Below, one piece after another: positions 6,788-14,703 of a stretch of DNA of 21,346 bases. The stretch lies in assembly GCA_003022685.1 (NCBI GenBank), contig PXSV01000139.1, positions 538 through 21,883 on the forward strand. Reading direction: 5' to 3'. Under the pieces are notes generated by a model. That model was not told where the DNA came from. It saw only the letters and a program-made list of their open reading frames with translations, and searched no databases. Origin of the DNA: Halobacteriales archaeon SW_9_67_24. GTDB lineage: Archaea > Halobacteriota > Halobacteria > Halobacteriales > Halococcaceae. The position numbers were made by a program, and so were the translations under genes. Position 1 is the stretch's first letter. Each line of letters opens with the position of its first letter.

Positions 6788-8782
6788 ATGGACCTCGAAT
6801 CGGTCCCCGGCGTCGGTCCGAAGACCGCCGACCGCCTCGCGGCACTCGACGACCCCGAACGCGCGCTTGCGGCGGGCGATGTCGCGGCGCTCGCCGAGGC
6901 TCCCGGGGTCACGCCGGGACGGGCCGCGACCATCGCCCGGGCGGCGATCAAGGCCGAGCACGGCGATTCCGGGGAGTTCCTCGCGACCGACCGCGCCCGC
7001 GAGATCTACCGCGACGCGCTCGCCCTGCTTCAGGAACACGCCGTCACCGACTACGCCGCCAAGCGGCTCGAAACCCTCTATCCCGCCGGGAGCGAGTCGC
7101 GGATCGAGGAAGTCCGCGAGTGGACCACGGGGGCGATGGCGCGCGAGCCCGATCCCGAGGTCCTCGACGCGCTCGCCGGGGTCGCGCCGCTGGAGTCGCC
7201 CACCGGGGTTCGGGTCCGCGAACGGTGTCTCGCCACCGCCGACGCCGAGCGCCACGCCGCGGCCGAGACCGCCTACCCGGAGATTTCGGTCGAGATCGTC
7301 GAGGACGCACGCGACCTCGCCGACCTCGCGACGGGCTACTCGACGGTGATCGTGCTCGACGAGTCCTTTGCCGGGATCGACATCGCGGGCGACGTTCGGG
7401 TCGAACCCGATGCGCTCGAAAAACCCGCGATGGTGGTTCCCGAACGGCTCCTCGCCTTCTTCGCCGAAAACCGCGATCGGCTCCAAGCGGCCGCCACGGT
7501 CGCGCGGGCCGCCGACCTCGACATGCCCTGCGATCTCGCGGCGCTCGACGATGCACTCGGGCGGCTCGACGGCGAGGGCAAGGTGGTACCGGACGACGAA
7601 CTCGCGCGGCTGCGCGGGGCGGTCGACGACCTCGACGCAGCAGTGTCGACCGGCGAAAGCGTGGCGAACGACCGGCTCCGCGCAGCGATCGAGGAGCGCG
7701 ACGTCACCATCGAGGGGTCGGACCTGCTCTCGCTCGTCGAGCAGGGCGCTGGCGTCGACTCGCTGCTCTCCCGGGAACTCGCCGACGAGCACGCCGAAGC
7801 GATCGAGGCCGCGCGCGAACACCTCGTCGACGCGCTCGCGCTCGACGCCGGCGAGGCCGAAATCGCCGCGCGCGCGTTCCCCGATGAGCCCACTTTTCCC
7901 GTCGAACACGACGAGGACGTCGTGAGCCGGCTCCGCGAGGAGCTCACCGCCGCGCGCGACCGGCGGGCCGGGAAATTGAAGCGCGACTTCGCGGCGGATC
8001 TCGCCAATTTGCGCGAGGACTGCGAGGCGCTCGTCAACGCAGCGCTCGAACGTGACGTCGAGCTCGCCGTTTCCCGGTTCGCCAGCGAGTTCGACTGCAC
8101 GTTCCCCGAGTTCGGCGGGAACGGGGTGACGATCGAGGCCGGACGCTCGCCGCTTCTGGACCTTCCCTTCGAGGCGGTCGAGTCGATCAACTACGAGGTG
8201 ACGGGCCCGACGCTGCTCTCGGGCGTGAATAGCGGCGGGAAGACCTCGACGCTCGACCTCCTCGCGCTCGTCACGGTGCTCGCACACATGGGGCTGCCCG
8301 TCCCTGCCGAGCGGGCCCGCGTCGAGCGCTACGACTCGCTGCACTATCAGGAGAAGAGCCAGGGCACCCTCGACGCGGGCGCGTTCGAGTCCACCCTCCG
8401 GGAGTTCGCGGGTCTCGTCTCGAGGACGGGCCGCCGGCTCGTGCTGGTCGACGAGCTCGAAAGCATCACCGAGCCCGGCGCGTCGGCCCGGATCATCGCG
8501 GGCATCCTCGAAGAGCTCGCGGGCGGCGAGACCACGGCGGTGTTCGTGTCTCACCTCGCCGGCGAGATCCGCGAGGCCGCCGAGTTCGAGGTTCCTGTCG
8601 ACGGCATCGAGGCGGTCGGGCTGAAGGGCGGCGAACTCGTGGTTGAGCGCTCGCCGAAGAAGGACGTGCTCGCGCGCTCGACGCCCGAACTCATCGTCGA
8701 GAAGCTCGCCACCCACAACGATGGGACGACCGCAGAGGGGGCAGAGCCGTTCTACGATCGGCTGCTGGAAAAGTTCGAGTGA
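6788..8782 (+). CDS. MutS-like ATPase with N-terminal helix-hairpin-helix
   Basis: The protein has 664 residues. Residues 3-25 (ESVPGVGPKTADRLAALDD) form a helix-hairpin-helix DNA-binding motif. A long, mostly helical middle follows. The C-terminal ATPase has Walker A GVNSGGKT (479-486), a Walker B stretch VLVDELES with Asp555/Glu556, and the later VSHLAGEI switch-like segment. This is the MutS ABC-type ATPase, but without the mismatch-recognition domain of canonical MutS. It matches the archaeal MutS-related group, whose members are thought to act on branched or recombining DNA. The exact function is unproven, and no Smr nuclease domain is visible. A degenerate copy of its last ~70 residues lies at 12715-12873. 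The gene is convergent with the kinase gene, 31 bases apart. Confidence 0.87.
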   Translation: MDLESVPGVGPKTADRLAALDDPERALAAGDVAALAEAPGVTPGRAATIARAAIKAEHGDSGEFLATDRAREIYRDALALLQEHAVTDYAAKRLETLYPAGSESRIEEVREWTTGAMAREPDPEVLDALAGVAPLESPTGVRVRERCLATADAERHAAAETAYPEISVEIVEDARDLADLATGYSTVIVLDESFAGIDIAGDVRVEPDALEKPAMVVPERLLAFFAENRDRLQAAATVARAADLDMPCDLAALDDALGRLDGEGKVVPDDELARLRGAVDDLDAAVSTGESVANDRLRAAIEERDVTIEGSDLLSLVEQGAGVDSLLSRELADEHAEAIEAAREHLVDALALDAGEAEIAARAFPDEPTFPVEHDEDVVSRLREELTAARDRRAGKLKRDFAADLANLREDCEALVNAALERDVELAVSRFASEFDCTFPEFGGNGVTIEAGRSPLLDLPFEAVESINYEVTGPTLLSGVNSGGKTSTLDLLALVTVLAHMGLPVPAERARVERYDSLHYQEKSQGTLDAGAFESTLREFAGLVSRTGRRLVLVDELESITEPGASARIIAGILEELAGGETTAVFVSHLAGEIREAAEFEVPVDGIEAVGLKGGELVVERSPKKDVLARSTPELIVEKLATHNDGTTAEGAEPFYDRLLEKFE

Positions 8783-8813
8783 GCCTCGAACGTCACAGTT
8801 GCGTGGACCGGTT

Positions 8814-11800
8814 TCAGTGTGGTGATCTCGCTGATCGTCTTGGGGACGGCCAGTGCGGCTCACCCGACGGCTCCGTTCTGATCTCGAAACGCGCGCCGCC
8901 CGAGGCGGCTTCGTGCACCGAGATCGCCCAGCCGTGGGCCTCGGCGATGTTCTTCACGATCGCCAGGCCGATACCGGTTCCGTCCTCGTCGGTCGAGAAC
9001 CCGTACTCGAAGGCGTCCGATCGCTCCGCGACGGGGATGCCCGGCCCGTCGTCGGCGACGTAGAACCCCTCGTCGTCGAGCACGCCGACCGTGACCGTCG
9101 TGTCGCTCCCGCCGTGATCGACCGCGTTGCGAAGCAGGTTTTCGAGCAGCGTTTGCAGGCGTTCCCGGTCGGCGCGGACCGTCGGCAGGTCGTCGGCGAG
9201 AGCGACGTCGGCGGGCGGGTTGCCGACGGTCGAAAGCGCCGCCTCGGTGACGGTCCCGAGGGCGACCGGCTCGGGATCGCTCACGAGCAGTCCCTGCTTC
9301 GCGAGCGTCAGGGCGTCCTCGATGAGGGTGTCCATCCGGTCGAGCGCCTGGTCGATCGGCTCGACGTGTTCGCTGTCGACGTCCTCGCGGAGGAGGGCGA
9401 GCCGGCCGTCCGCCACCGAGAGTGGGTTTCTGAGGTCGTGAGACACGGTATCGGCGAACTCGTCGAGGCGCTCGTTTTGCTGTTCGAGTCGGCGCTGTCT
9501 GTCCCTGAGCACCGTCTCGCGTTCGGCGCGGTCGAGCGCCGCCTCGACGGTCGTCGCCAGCAGGCGGGCGAGCGCGACGTCGCTCTGCTCGAACGTGTTC
9601 TCGGTGGTCGAACTGATGTTCATCACGCCGTGCCTGCCGAGCGGGAGGACGATCTCGCTCCGGGCCGGCGTCTCGGGGTTGATCGTCGGTTCGGCGGCGA
9701 GATCGTCGTAGACCCGTCCGGTCCCCGACTCGAAGACGTCCCACGAGAGACCGGGGCTGTCCGGCGTGTAGGTCGGGAGATCGTCGAACACTTCGTCGAC
9801 CCGCTCGGAGCAGGCCACGGGCCGCAACGCGGGTCCCTCGTCGTCGTGGAGCCAGATGCCGGTGAGCGAGTGATCGAGCACCGCATCGGCCGTCTCGGTG
9901 GTGGTCTCACACACGTCCGCCGGGCTTTCGGCGTGCATCATCTCGCGGGTCCGTTGGTAGAGGGCTTCGAGCGTTCGTTCGCGTCGCTCGCGTTCGGTGG
10001 TGTCACGGAGTACGCCCGTAATGCCCTGGAACGCGCCGTCGTCCAGCCGCAGTCCCAGGTGGTCCTCACAGGGAATCCACTCGCCGCTTGCGGTTTCGAT
10101 CTCGTACTCGACGGTGGTTTCGGTGGTGCCCGTCGATACCATCTCCTCGACGAGGACCTCGAACCGCCGGGAGGTCGCCTCGTCCTCGATCAGCTCGACG
10201 CTCTCGCCGAGAACCGCCGAAGCGTCATAGCCGGTGAGAGCGCTAAAGGCCTCGTTGACGAACTCGAAACGGCCCTCGTTGTCGAGAACGTATACGGCGT
10301 CGTCCACCGTCTCGATGACCGTCCGGTACCGTTCGCGTTCGCGCTCGCGTTCCCTGCGTTCGGTGACGTCGACGGCGACACCGATCGTCTGGGTGCCACC
10401 ATTCCCGTCGTCCGCCACCGGCTGCAACCACGTCTCGAAGAACCGCTCGTCGATCTCGACGGTCGTGTGGATCGCCTCGCCGTCGATCGCTCGGCGAGCG
10501 TCCTCGACGAGCGACGTCCCGGCATAGACATCGAACACGGACTCCCCGACGACCTCGCCGGGTTCGAGGTCGAGCTGCTCCAACCCCCGACCTTCCGAGA
10601 GAGTGAAGGTTCCCTCCGCGTTGAAGGCGAACAGCACGAGGGGGACGTTCTCGACGATCGTCCGGAGGCGATCGTTTCGGCGCTGGAGTTCCCGTTCGCG
10701 CGTTTTCCGGCCGGTGATGTCGCGGACGACGCAGACCGTACCACCGTCCTCCAGCGCGGTGAGCGACACGTCCTGGGGGAACGACGATCCGTCGCGGCGC
10801 TTGCCGGTCGCTTCCCCTCGCCACGCGCCGTCCGCTTCGAGCGCGTCCAGCACGTGCGCTTCGAACCGGGCGACCTCCTCGTCGGCGTAGCACACCCGCC
10901 AACTCTCGCCGACGAACGCGCCGGGATCGTCGTAGCCGTAGATCGCGGCGTGGGCGTCGTTGGCGTAGACGTACTTCCCGTCGGCGTCGAGGAGCGCCAT
11001 GCCGTCCATCGCGGTCTCCATCGCCTGGGCCTGCTCTAAGACTTCCTCGGCCCGCTTGCGCTCGGTGATGTCGACGAACAGCGTCAGCGTGCCGACGACG
11101 GCTCCCGCCTCGTTCACGCGCGGGACGGCCCGGAGCAACGTTTCGACCACGCTGCCGTCCCGCGCGACGAACTCGCGCTCCTCGCTGACGAACTCGGCCG
11201 CCAAGGCGCGCTCGTAGCCACCGTCGAGCAGGTCGGCCGCCGATTCGTCGGTGTAGAACTCCGCCAGCGGCCGGCCGACAACCGCCTCGCGGGAGTAACC
11301 GAGCGTCTCGCAGAAGCGCTCGTTGCAGTCCTCGACGATCGGTTCGTCCCCTTCGTTCCCGGTGATCGCGTACATCACCGGTGCCTGCTCGAACAGTTCG
11401 CGGTACTGCTCGCGCAGCCGCCCGCGCGTCTCGACGGCGTGGATCGCGTGGCCGATCGTCTCGCCGAGCTCCGCGAGCATCGTCCGCTCGGTCGCGTCGA
11501 ACGCCCCGGGGCGGTCGGCATACACCATCAGCACGGCGTACAGGGTTCCCTCGTGAACGATCGGGACCGCGGCCGAGGACCGATAGCCGCGCCGTTCGGC
11601 CGCCTCGCGCCACGGCTCGAACGCCGAATCGGTTCGGATGTCGGCCGTGACCTCGACCTCGCGGGTCCGCGCCGTTCGACCTCCCGGTCCCTTCCCGGTG
11701 GCCGCGTCGTCGGTCGTGACGGTGATCTCGTCGAGGTAGCCCTCGCCAGCGCCCGCGTGTGCCTGCGGGACGATCTCACTGGTCTCGTCGTCCGGCTCGC

Positions 11801-12368
11801 CGATCCACGCGAAGCGGTACGGCTCGGTGTCGACGAATCGGTCGCAGACCGCCTGCTCGATCCCCTCGCGGGTCGCAGCCCGCACCACGCTCTGGGTGAT
11901 CTCGCGGACCACCGTGCTCACCCGTGCCTGCTCGGCCGAGCGCCGTTCGGCCCGCCGCGTCTCGACGGCGTTCGTGATCCGGTGTGCGAGGAGTTCGTAC
12001 TGCGAGCTGTCGGTGCCCTTCGGGAGGTACTCGGTCACCCCCGCCCCGATCGCCTCGCTCGCGATCTCCTCGCTCCCCCGTCCCGTGAAGAGCACGAACG
12101 GCACGTTCGGGTGTTCCTCGCGCACCGCTTCCAGGAACTCCAGGCCGTCCATTCCCGGCATGTCGTAGTCACTCACGATGCAGTCGATCGCCACCCCGGT
12201 CGCAGCTGTGGATTCGGCGAGACGGTCGAGACCCTCACTGGCGCTCGTCGCCGTGCTCACTTCGAGATCCTCACGCTCGCGCTCGAGAACCGTCGCCGCG
12301 AGATCGGCGGCGTTCGGTTCGTCGTCGACGTGGAGCACGCGAATCGCGTCGGGATCGCCAGCACTCAT
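8814..12368 (-). CDS. receiver-GAF-4xPAS-GAF sensor histidine kinase
   Basis: The protein has 1184 residues. Domains in order: receiver (1-130; acidic Asp15/16, phospho-acceptor Asp67 in VSDYDMPGMDG, Lys117), GAF (about 150-315), PAS (322-440), PAS (445-555), PAS (565-672), PAS (680-793), GAF (about 800-945), HisKA (965-1035; His977 in VSHDLRNP) and HATPase (G-boxes DDGPGIP at 1106 and GTGIGLAIVK at about 1130). No membrane segment is seen, so it is a cytosolic sensor of small ligands, redox or light. An N-terminal receiver means it is likely both phosphorylated by and signalling to partners; no separate response regulator is nearby. The start at 12368 is chosen because the conserved receiver begins there, preceded by a G-rich GGGTGGGTGG. 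It overlaps a possible upstream ORF by ATGA. Confidence 0.92.
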   Translation of the reverse strand: MSAGDPDAIRVLHVDDEPNAADLAATVLEREREDLEVSTATSASEGLDRLAESTAATGVAIDCIVSDYDMPGMDGLEFLEAVREEHPNVPFVLFTGRGSEEIASEAIGAGVTEYLPKGTDSSQYELLAHRITNAVETRRAERRSAEQARVSTVVREITQSVVRAATREGIEQAVCDRFVDTEPYRFAWIGEPDDETSEIVPQAHAGAGEGYLDEITVTTDDAATGKGPGGRTARTREVEVTADIRTDSAFEPWREAAERRGYRSSAAVPIVHEGTLYAVLMVYADRPGAFDATERTMLAELGETIGHAIHAVETRGRLREQYRELFEQAPVMYAITGNEGDEPIVEDCNERFCETLGYSREAVVGRPLAEFYTDESAADLLDGGYERALAAEFVSEEREFVARDGSVVETLLRAVPRVNEAGAVVGTLTLFVDITERKRAEEVLEQAQAMETAMDGMALLDADGKYVYANDAHAAIYGYDDPGAFVGESWRVCYADEEVARFEAHVLDALEADGAWRGEATGKRRDGSSFPQDVSLTALEDGGTVCVVRDITGRKTRERELQRRNDRLRTIVENVPLVLFAFNAEGTFTLSEGRGLEQLDLEPGEVVGESVFDVYAGTSLVEDARRAIDGEAIHTTVEIDERFFETWLQPVADDGNGGTQTIGVAVDVTERRERERERERYRTVIETVDDAVYVLDNEGRFEFVNEAFSALTGYDASAVLGESVELIEDEATSRRFEVLVEEMVSTGTTETTVEYEIETASGEWIPCEDHLGLRLDDGAFQGITGVLRDTTERERRERTLEALYQRTREMMHAESPADVCETTTETADAVLDHSLTGIWLHDDEGPALRPVACSERVDEVFDDLPTYTPDSPGLSWDVFESGTGRVYDDLAAEPTINPETPARSEIVLPLGRHGVMNISSTTENTFEQSDVALARLLATTVEAALDRAERETVLRDRQRRLEQQNERLDEFADTVSHDLRNPLSVADGRLALLREDVDSEHVEPIDQALDRMDTLIEDALTLAKQGLLVSDPEPVALGTVTEAALSTVGNPPADVALADDLPTVRADRERLQTLLENLLRNAVDHGGSDTTVTVGVLDDEGFYVADDGPGIPVAERSDAFEYGFSTDEDGTGIGLAIVKNIAEAHGWAISVHEAASGGARFEIRTEPSGEPHWPSPRRSARSPH

Positions 12369-12550
12369 CCACCCACCCCCCGTGTTCGTCGGCCCTGTGT
12401 GAACTGTGCGATGGCCGACGACGCCGTTTCCGCTTCGAGGGACGCGAGTCCCCCCATCCGGGCTCGGACAGCGCTGGAGGCCGTGTCGATACCGATTGTG
12501 TGGCTTCCGGCGGTGGACGAACCGCTGGAAGCCAGCAACGGAACCAGCAT
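12365..12550 (-). CDS. possible 61-residue ORF coupled to the kinase gene
   Basis: An ORF starting MLVPLLASSGSSTAG ends in a TGA that overlaps the kinase ATG (ATGA), the arrangement of translationally coupled genes. Its ATG lies about 15-23 bases from an AT-rich box (ATATATGAT), close to leaderless spacing. It is rich in Ser, Ala and Gly, and the third codon positions are fairly GC-rich (my estimate is about 70%). No domain or motif is recognised. It may instead be an untranslated leader of the kinase mRNA that happens to be open. The alternative frame, an N-terminal extension of the kinase, is Arg- and Pro-rich and looks less protein-like. Confidence 0.35.
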   Translation of the reverse strand: MLVPLLASSGSSTAGSHTIGIDTASSAVRARMGGLASLEAETASSAIAQFTQGRRTRGVGG

Positions 12551-12564
12551 ACAGTTCGACCTCC

Positions 12565-12573
12565 ATCATATAT
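12565..12573 (-). promoter_or_regulatory. candidate TATA box for the kinase transcript
   Basis: The minus strand reads ATATATGAT here, standing out from GC-rich DNA, and it is followed after 15 bases by the ATG of the 61-residue ORF. If used, the transcript would cover that ORF and the kinase gene. Confidence 0.4.
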
Positions 12574-12590
12574 CGTGTACCTTGGTATAA

Positions 12591-12689
12591 TACTGTCGGA
12601 CAGAGTCGCGTAAGGATTTGGAAGGAACATCCATCCACCGTCTACCGATTCACCGCCGCCCGATGTTCGATCATCTCTGTCCGACAGTA
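12591..12689. mobile_element. 99-bp element with 15-bp perfect terminal inverted repeats (MITE-like)
   Basis: The left end is TACTGTCGGACAGAG (12591-12605) and the right end is its exact reverse complement, CTCTGTCCGACAGTA (12675-12689). TAA lies directly outside both ends (12588-12590 and 12690-12692), fitting a 3-bp target duplication. The 69-bp interior encodes nothing. This is the form of a miniature inverted-repeat element or the ends of a deleted insertion sequence; 3-bp TNA-type duplications are known for part of the IS5 family, but no transposase is present to confirm it. Each end contains the palindrome CTGTC-N-GACAG, so a pair of operators facing outward is the alternative. The element sits upstream of the kinase transcript. 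Confidence 0.6.
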
Positions 12690-12714
12690 TAAGTAGATAC
12701 GGGCCTCTCGAAGC

Positions 12715-12873
12715 CTGAGGGAGGCCGCGGGGTTCGACGTCCCCATCGACGGTATCGAGGCGGCCAGGCCGGAGGGCAGCGAGTTCGTCGGGAAGCTCGC
12801 CACTCAGGACGACGGAACGACCACCGACGGCGCGGAGCCGTTCTACGACCGGTTGCTAGAAACGATCGAATGA
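12715..12873 (+). pseudogene. remnant of a second MutS-like gene (C-terminal end)
   Basis: The 52 codons before the TGA at 12871-12873 encode LREAAGFDVPIDGIEAARPE followed by a stretch ending GAEPFYDRLLETIE. They align closely with the last ~70 residues of the MutS-like protein at 6788-8782 (IREAAEFEVPVDGIEAV, then GAEPFYDRLLEKFE). About 19 codons are missing between GSEFV and GKLAT, where the intact gene has the segment from VERSPKK to ELIV. There is no start codon and no ATPase domain, so this is a dead fragment. The nucleotide match is only moderate by eye, which points to an old paralogue rather than a fresh duplication. Confidence 0.8.
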
Positions 12874-13034
12874 ACGCCGAAGTTACTGGTGACGCCCGGA
12901 GGTCGTGACTGTCGCTGATCGAGGGTACCCGCGGCTCCGTTTCAGACTCATCCCGGAGTGATCGGTTTTCGGGTGGACTTCACCGCACCGTCCCGGAGAA
13001 AGTCACTCGTGGCGAGTGGCGGTACTGGTGGACG

Positions 13035-13188
13035 ATGGGACTCGTCACCACTCCAGCGGAGCGATTCGACGACTGCTCCGAGTTGTCCCTACGAGCCACA
13101 GTACGTCGACGTCGGCGGCCCCGAGATGGCCTACATCGACGAGGGGATCGCCGAGCGGATCGTCGACTTCGTCCGCCGAACGCAGTGA
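13035..13188 (+). pseudogene. collapsed haloalkane dehalogenase-like (alpha/beta hydrolase) gene
   Basis: From ATG 13035 the frame reads MGLVTTPAERFDDCSEL. After a frame change near 13085 the next frame reads CPYEPQYVDVGGPEMAYIDEG. Together these match the N-terminus of haloalkane dehalogenases (TP-x-x-RF, P-F/Y-x-P-x-Y-V, M-x-Y-x-DEG), which normally continues into LHGEPTWSYLYR. Here that whole catalytic body is absent, and the sequence jumps to IAERIVDFVRRTQ and a stop, which resembles the C-terminal helix of the same family. So the gene carries a frameshift and an internal deletion of perhaps 230 codons. It cannot make an active enzyme. The family assignment rests on remembered motifs. Confidence 0.65.
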
Positions 13189-13347
13189 GCGAACGGCATC
13201 ACTACTCCTATCCTCGACGAACGGAACGCACGGTCCGAACCGTGTCGGTGTGCTACTGGCGCTTGAATGGATTGCTGCCGATAGCGTGGCCACCTGCCGG
13301 CACAGGCTGCCGAAGCCTTGAAGCGGGCGGGGAGCGAGGTGAAAGTG

Positions 13348-14466
13348 ATGGCCGACGACGGCGACATGCTCTCGTGGGACGAGTCGGTCTTCCGGGACGA
13401 GAGCGTCTTCGAGGTGGACTACCTCCCGGAGACGTTCCACCACCGCGACGACCAGCTCGACGGTCTCCAGTACGCGCTCCGGCCCGCCGTCCGGGGCTCG
13501 CGCCCACTGAACGCGATGGTTCGCGGGCCGCCCGGAACGGGGAAAACCACCGCCGTCCAGAAGCTGTTCGGCGAGCTCGACGCACGGCGCGGAGTTCGCG
13601 CAGTGCGAGTGAACTGCCAGGTCGATTCGACCCGCTATGCGGTGTTCTCGCGGCTCTTCGAGGCGATCTTCGAGTACGAACCGCCCGCGAGTGGGATCTC
13701 CTTCAAGAGCCTGTTCGAGCAGATCACCGACCACCTCACCGACGAAGAGGAGGTCCTCGTGGTCTGTCTCGACGACGTGAACTACCTCTTCTACGAGGGC
13801 GAGGCCTCCGAGACCCTCTACTCGCTCCTGCGCGCCCACGAGACCCACGCGGGCGCGAAGGTCGGCGTCATTCTGGTCTCCTCCGATCTCGATCTCGACG
13901 TGATCGCCGATCTCGATAGTCGTGTGCAGTCGGTGTTCCGGCCCGAGGAGGTCTACTTCCCGGCGTACGACGAAAGCGAGATCGTGGACATCCTCCGCGA
14001 GCGGGTCGAGCGCGGCTTTCGCACCGACGTGCTCGGCCCCCGACCGCTCGACCTGGTGGCCGAGCTGACCGGCGAGACCGGCGACCTCCGGGTGGGGATC
14101 GACCTCCTCCGGCGTGCGGGACTCAACGCCGAGGCGCGCGGGAGCACCACGGTCGCGATCGAGGACGTCGAGACGGCCTACGAGAAGGCCAAACACGTCC
14201 ACCTCTCGCGGCGGCTCGGCGAACTCACCGAGCCAGAACGGAAGCTCTTGTGGGTGATCGCCGATCACGACGGCGAGCGCGCCGGCACGGTGTACGAAGC
14301 GTTTCACGACGAGACCGACCTCGGCTACACCCGCTACTCCGAACTCGTCAACAAGCTCGATCGCCTCGACCTGGTCGACGCCAGCTACACCAACGTCGAG
14401 GGCCGGGGGCGCTCGCGGGAACTCTCGCTCGCCCACGACGCCGACGTGATCCTCGACCGGCTCTGA
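13348..14466 (+). CDS. orc: Orc1/Cdc6-type replication initiator-like AAA+ ATPase
   Basis: The protein has 372 residues from the ATG at 13348 (MADDGDMLSWDESVF). An in-frame TTG at 13318 would add ten residues and is less typical. Walker A is GPPGTGKT (60-67) and Walker B is VVCLDDVNYLF (Asp142/Asp143). A sensor-1 strand follows (VILVSSDLDL), then an AAA+ lid with GDLRVGIDLLRRAG and a C-terminal winged helix from about residue 290 (LTEPERKLLWVIADHDGE). Such proteins bind origins and load the MCM helicase; haloarchaea carry many paralogues, several without an origin beside them. No repeated origin-recognition boxes or AT-rich unwinding element could be found in 12874-13347 or 14467-14703, so this looks like an orphan paralogue. 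It is flanked by gene remnants on both sides. Confidence 0.9.
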   Translation: MADDGDMLSWDESVFRDESVFEVDYLPETFHHRDDQLDGLQYALRPAVRGSRPLNAMVRGPPGTGKTTAVQKLFGELDARRGVRAVRVNCQVDSTRYAVFSRLFEAIFEYEPPASGISFKSLFEQITDHLTDEEEVLVVCLDDVNYLFYEGEASETLYSLLRAHETHAGAKVGVILVSSDLDLDVIADLDSRVQSVFRPEEVYFPAYDESEIVDILRERVERGFRTDVLGPRPLDLVAELTGETGDLRVGIDLLRRAGLNAEARGSTTVAIEDVETAYEKAKHVHLSRRLGELTEPERKLLWVIADHDGERAGTVYEAFHDETDLGYTRYSELVNKLDRLDLVDASYTNVEGRGRSRELSLAHDADVILDRL

Positions 14467-14703
14467 GGCCGCGGTAAGCCGAGCACCCGCTCGATACACA
14501 CGGCGATCGTTCGTTACAGCCGAGACGCGTTCGTGTTATTGAGTTGCTCAATGTCGAGTCGCCTTCTCGAAGCCAGGATCCCGGGATGGGAAACGGACGG
14601 ATGGTCAGAGAGAGTTCCTCGCGGATCCGCTCCGCGGGCGGTCAGCCGCGCGGTTCGAGCGCGTCGACGGGCGAATCGCCAACGGCGGCGAAACAGAACA
14701 CCG
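14467..14703. other. intergenic region between orc and the permease remnant
   Basis: No gene is supported. It contains a short hairpin, ATTGAG-TTG-CTCAAT, at 14538-14552, and sequence that may be the decayed N-terminal part of the permease remnant, although no frame is recognisable. Confidence 0.45.

Noticed and set aside
6596..8863. 755-codon minus-strand open frame opposite the MutS-like gene
   Set aside because: Antisense shadow; the plus strand carries the helix-hairpin-helix, Walker A and Walker B motifs.
8853..11039. 728-codon plus-strand open frame opposite the kinase
   Set aside because: Antisense shadow of HisKA/HATPase and PAS domains in a GC-rich genome.
12369..12638. 90-residue N-terminal extension of the kinase
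   Set aside because: The receiver domain starts right after the ATG at 12368; the extension is not domain-like and would cross the end of the TIR element.
12874..13347. Replication origin next to orc
   Set aside because: No repeated origin-recognition boxes or AT-rich unwinding stretch could be found by eye.
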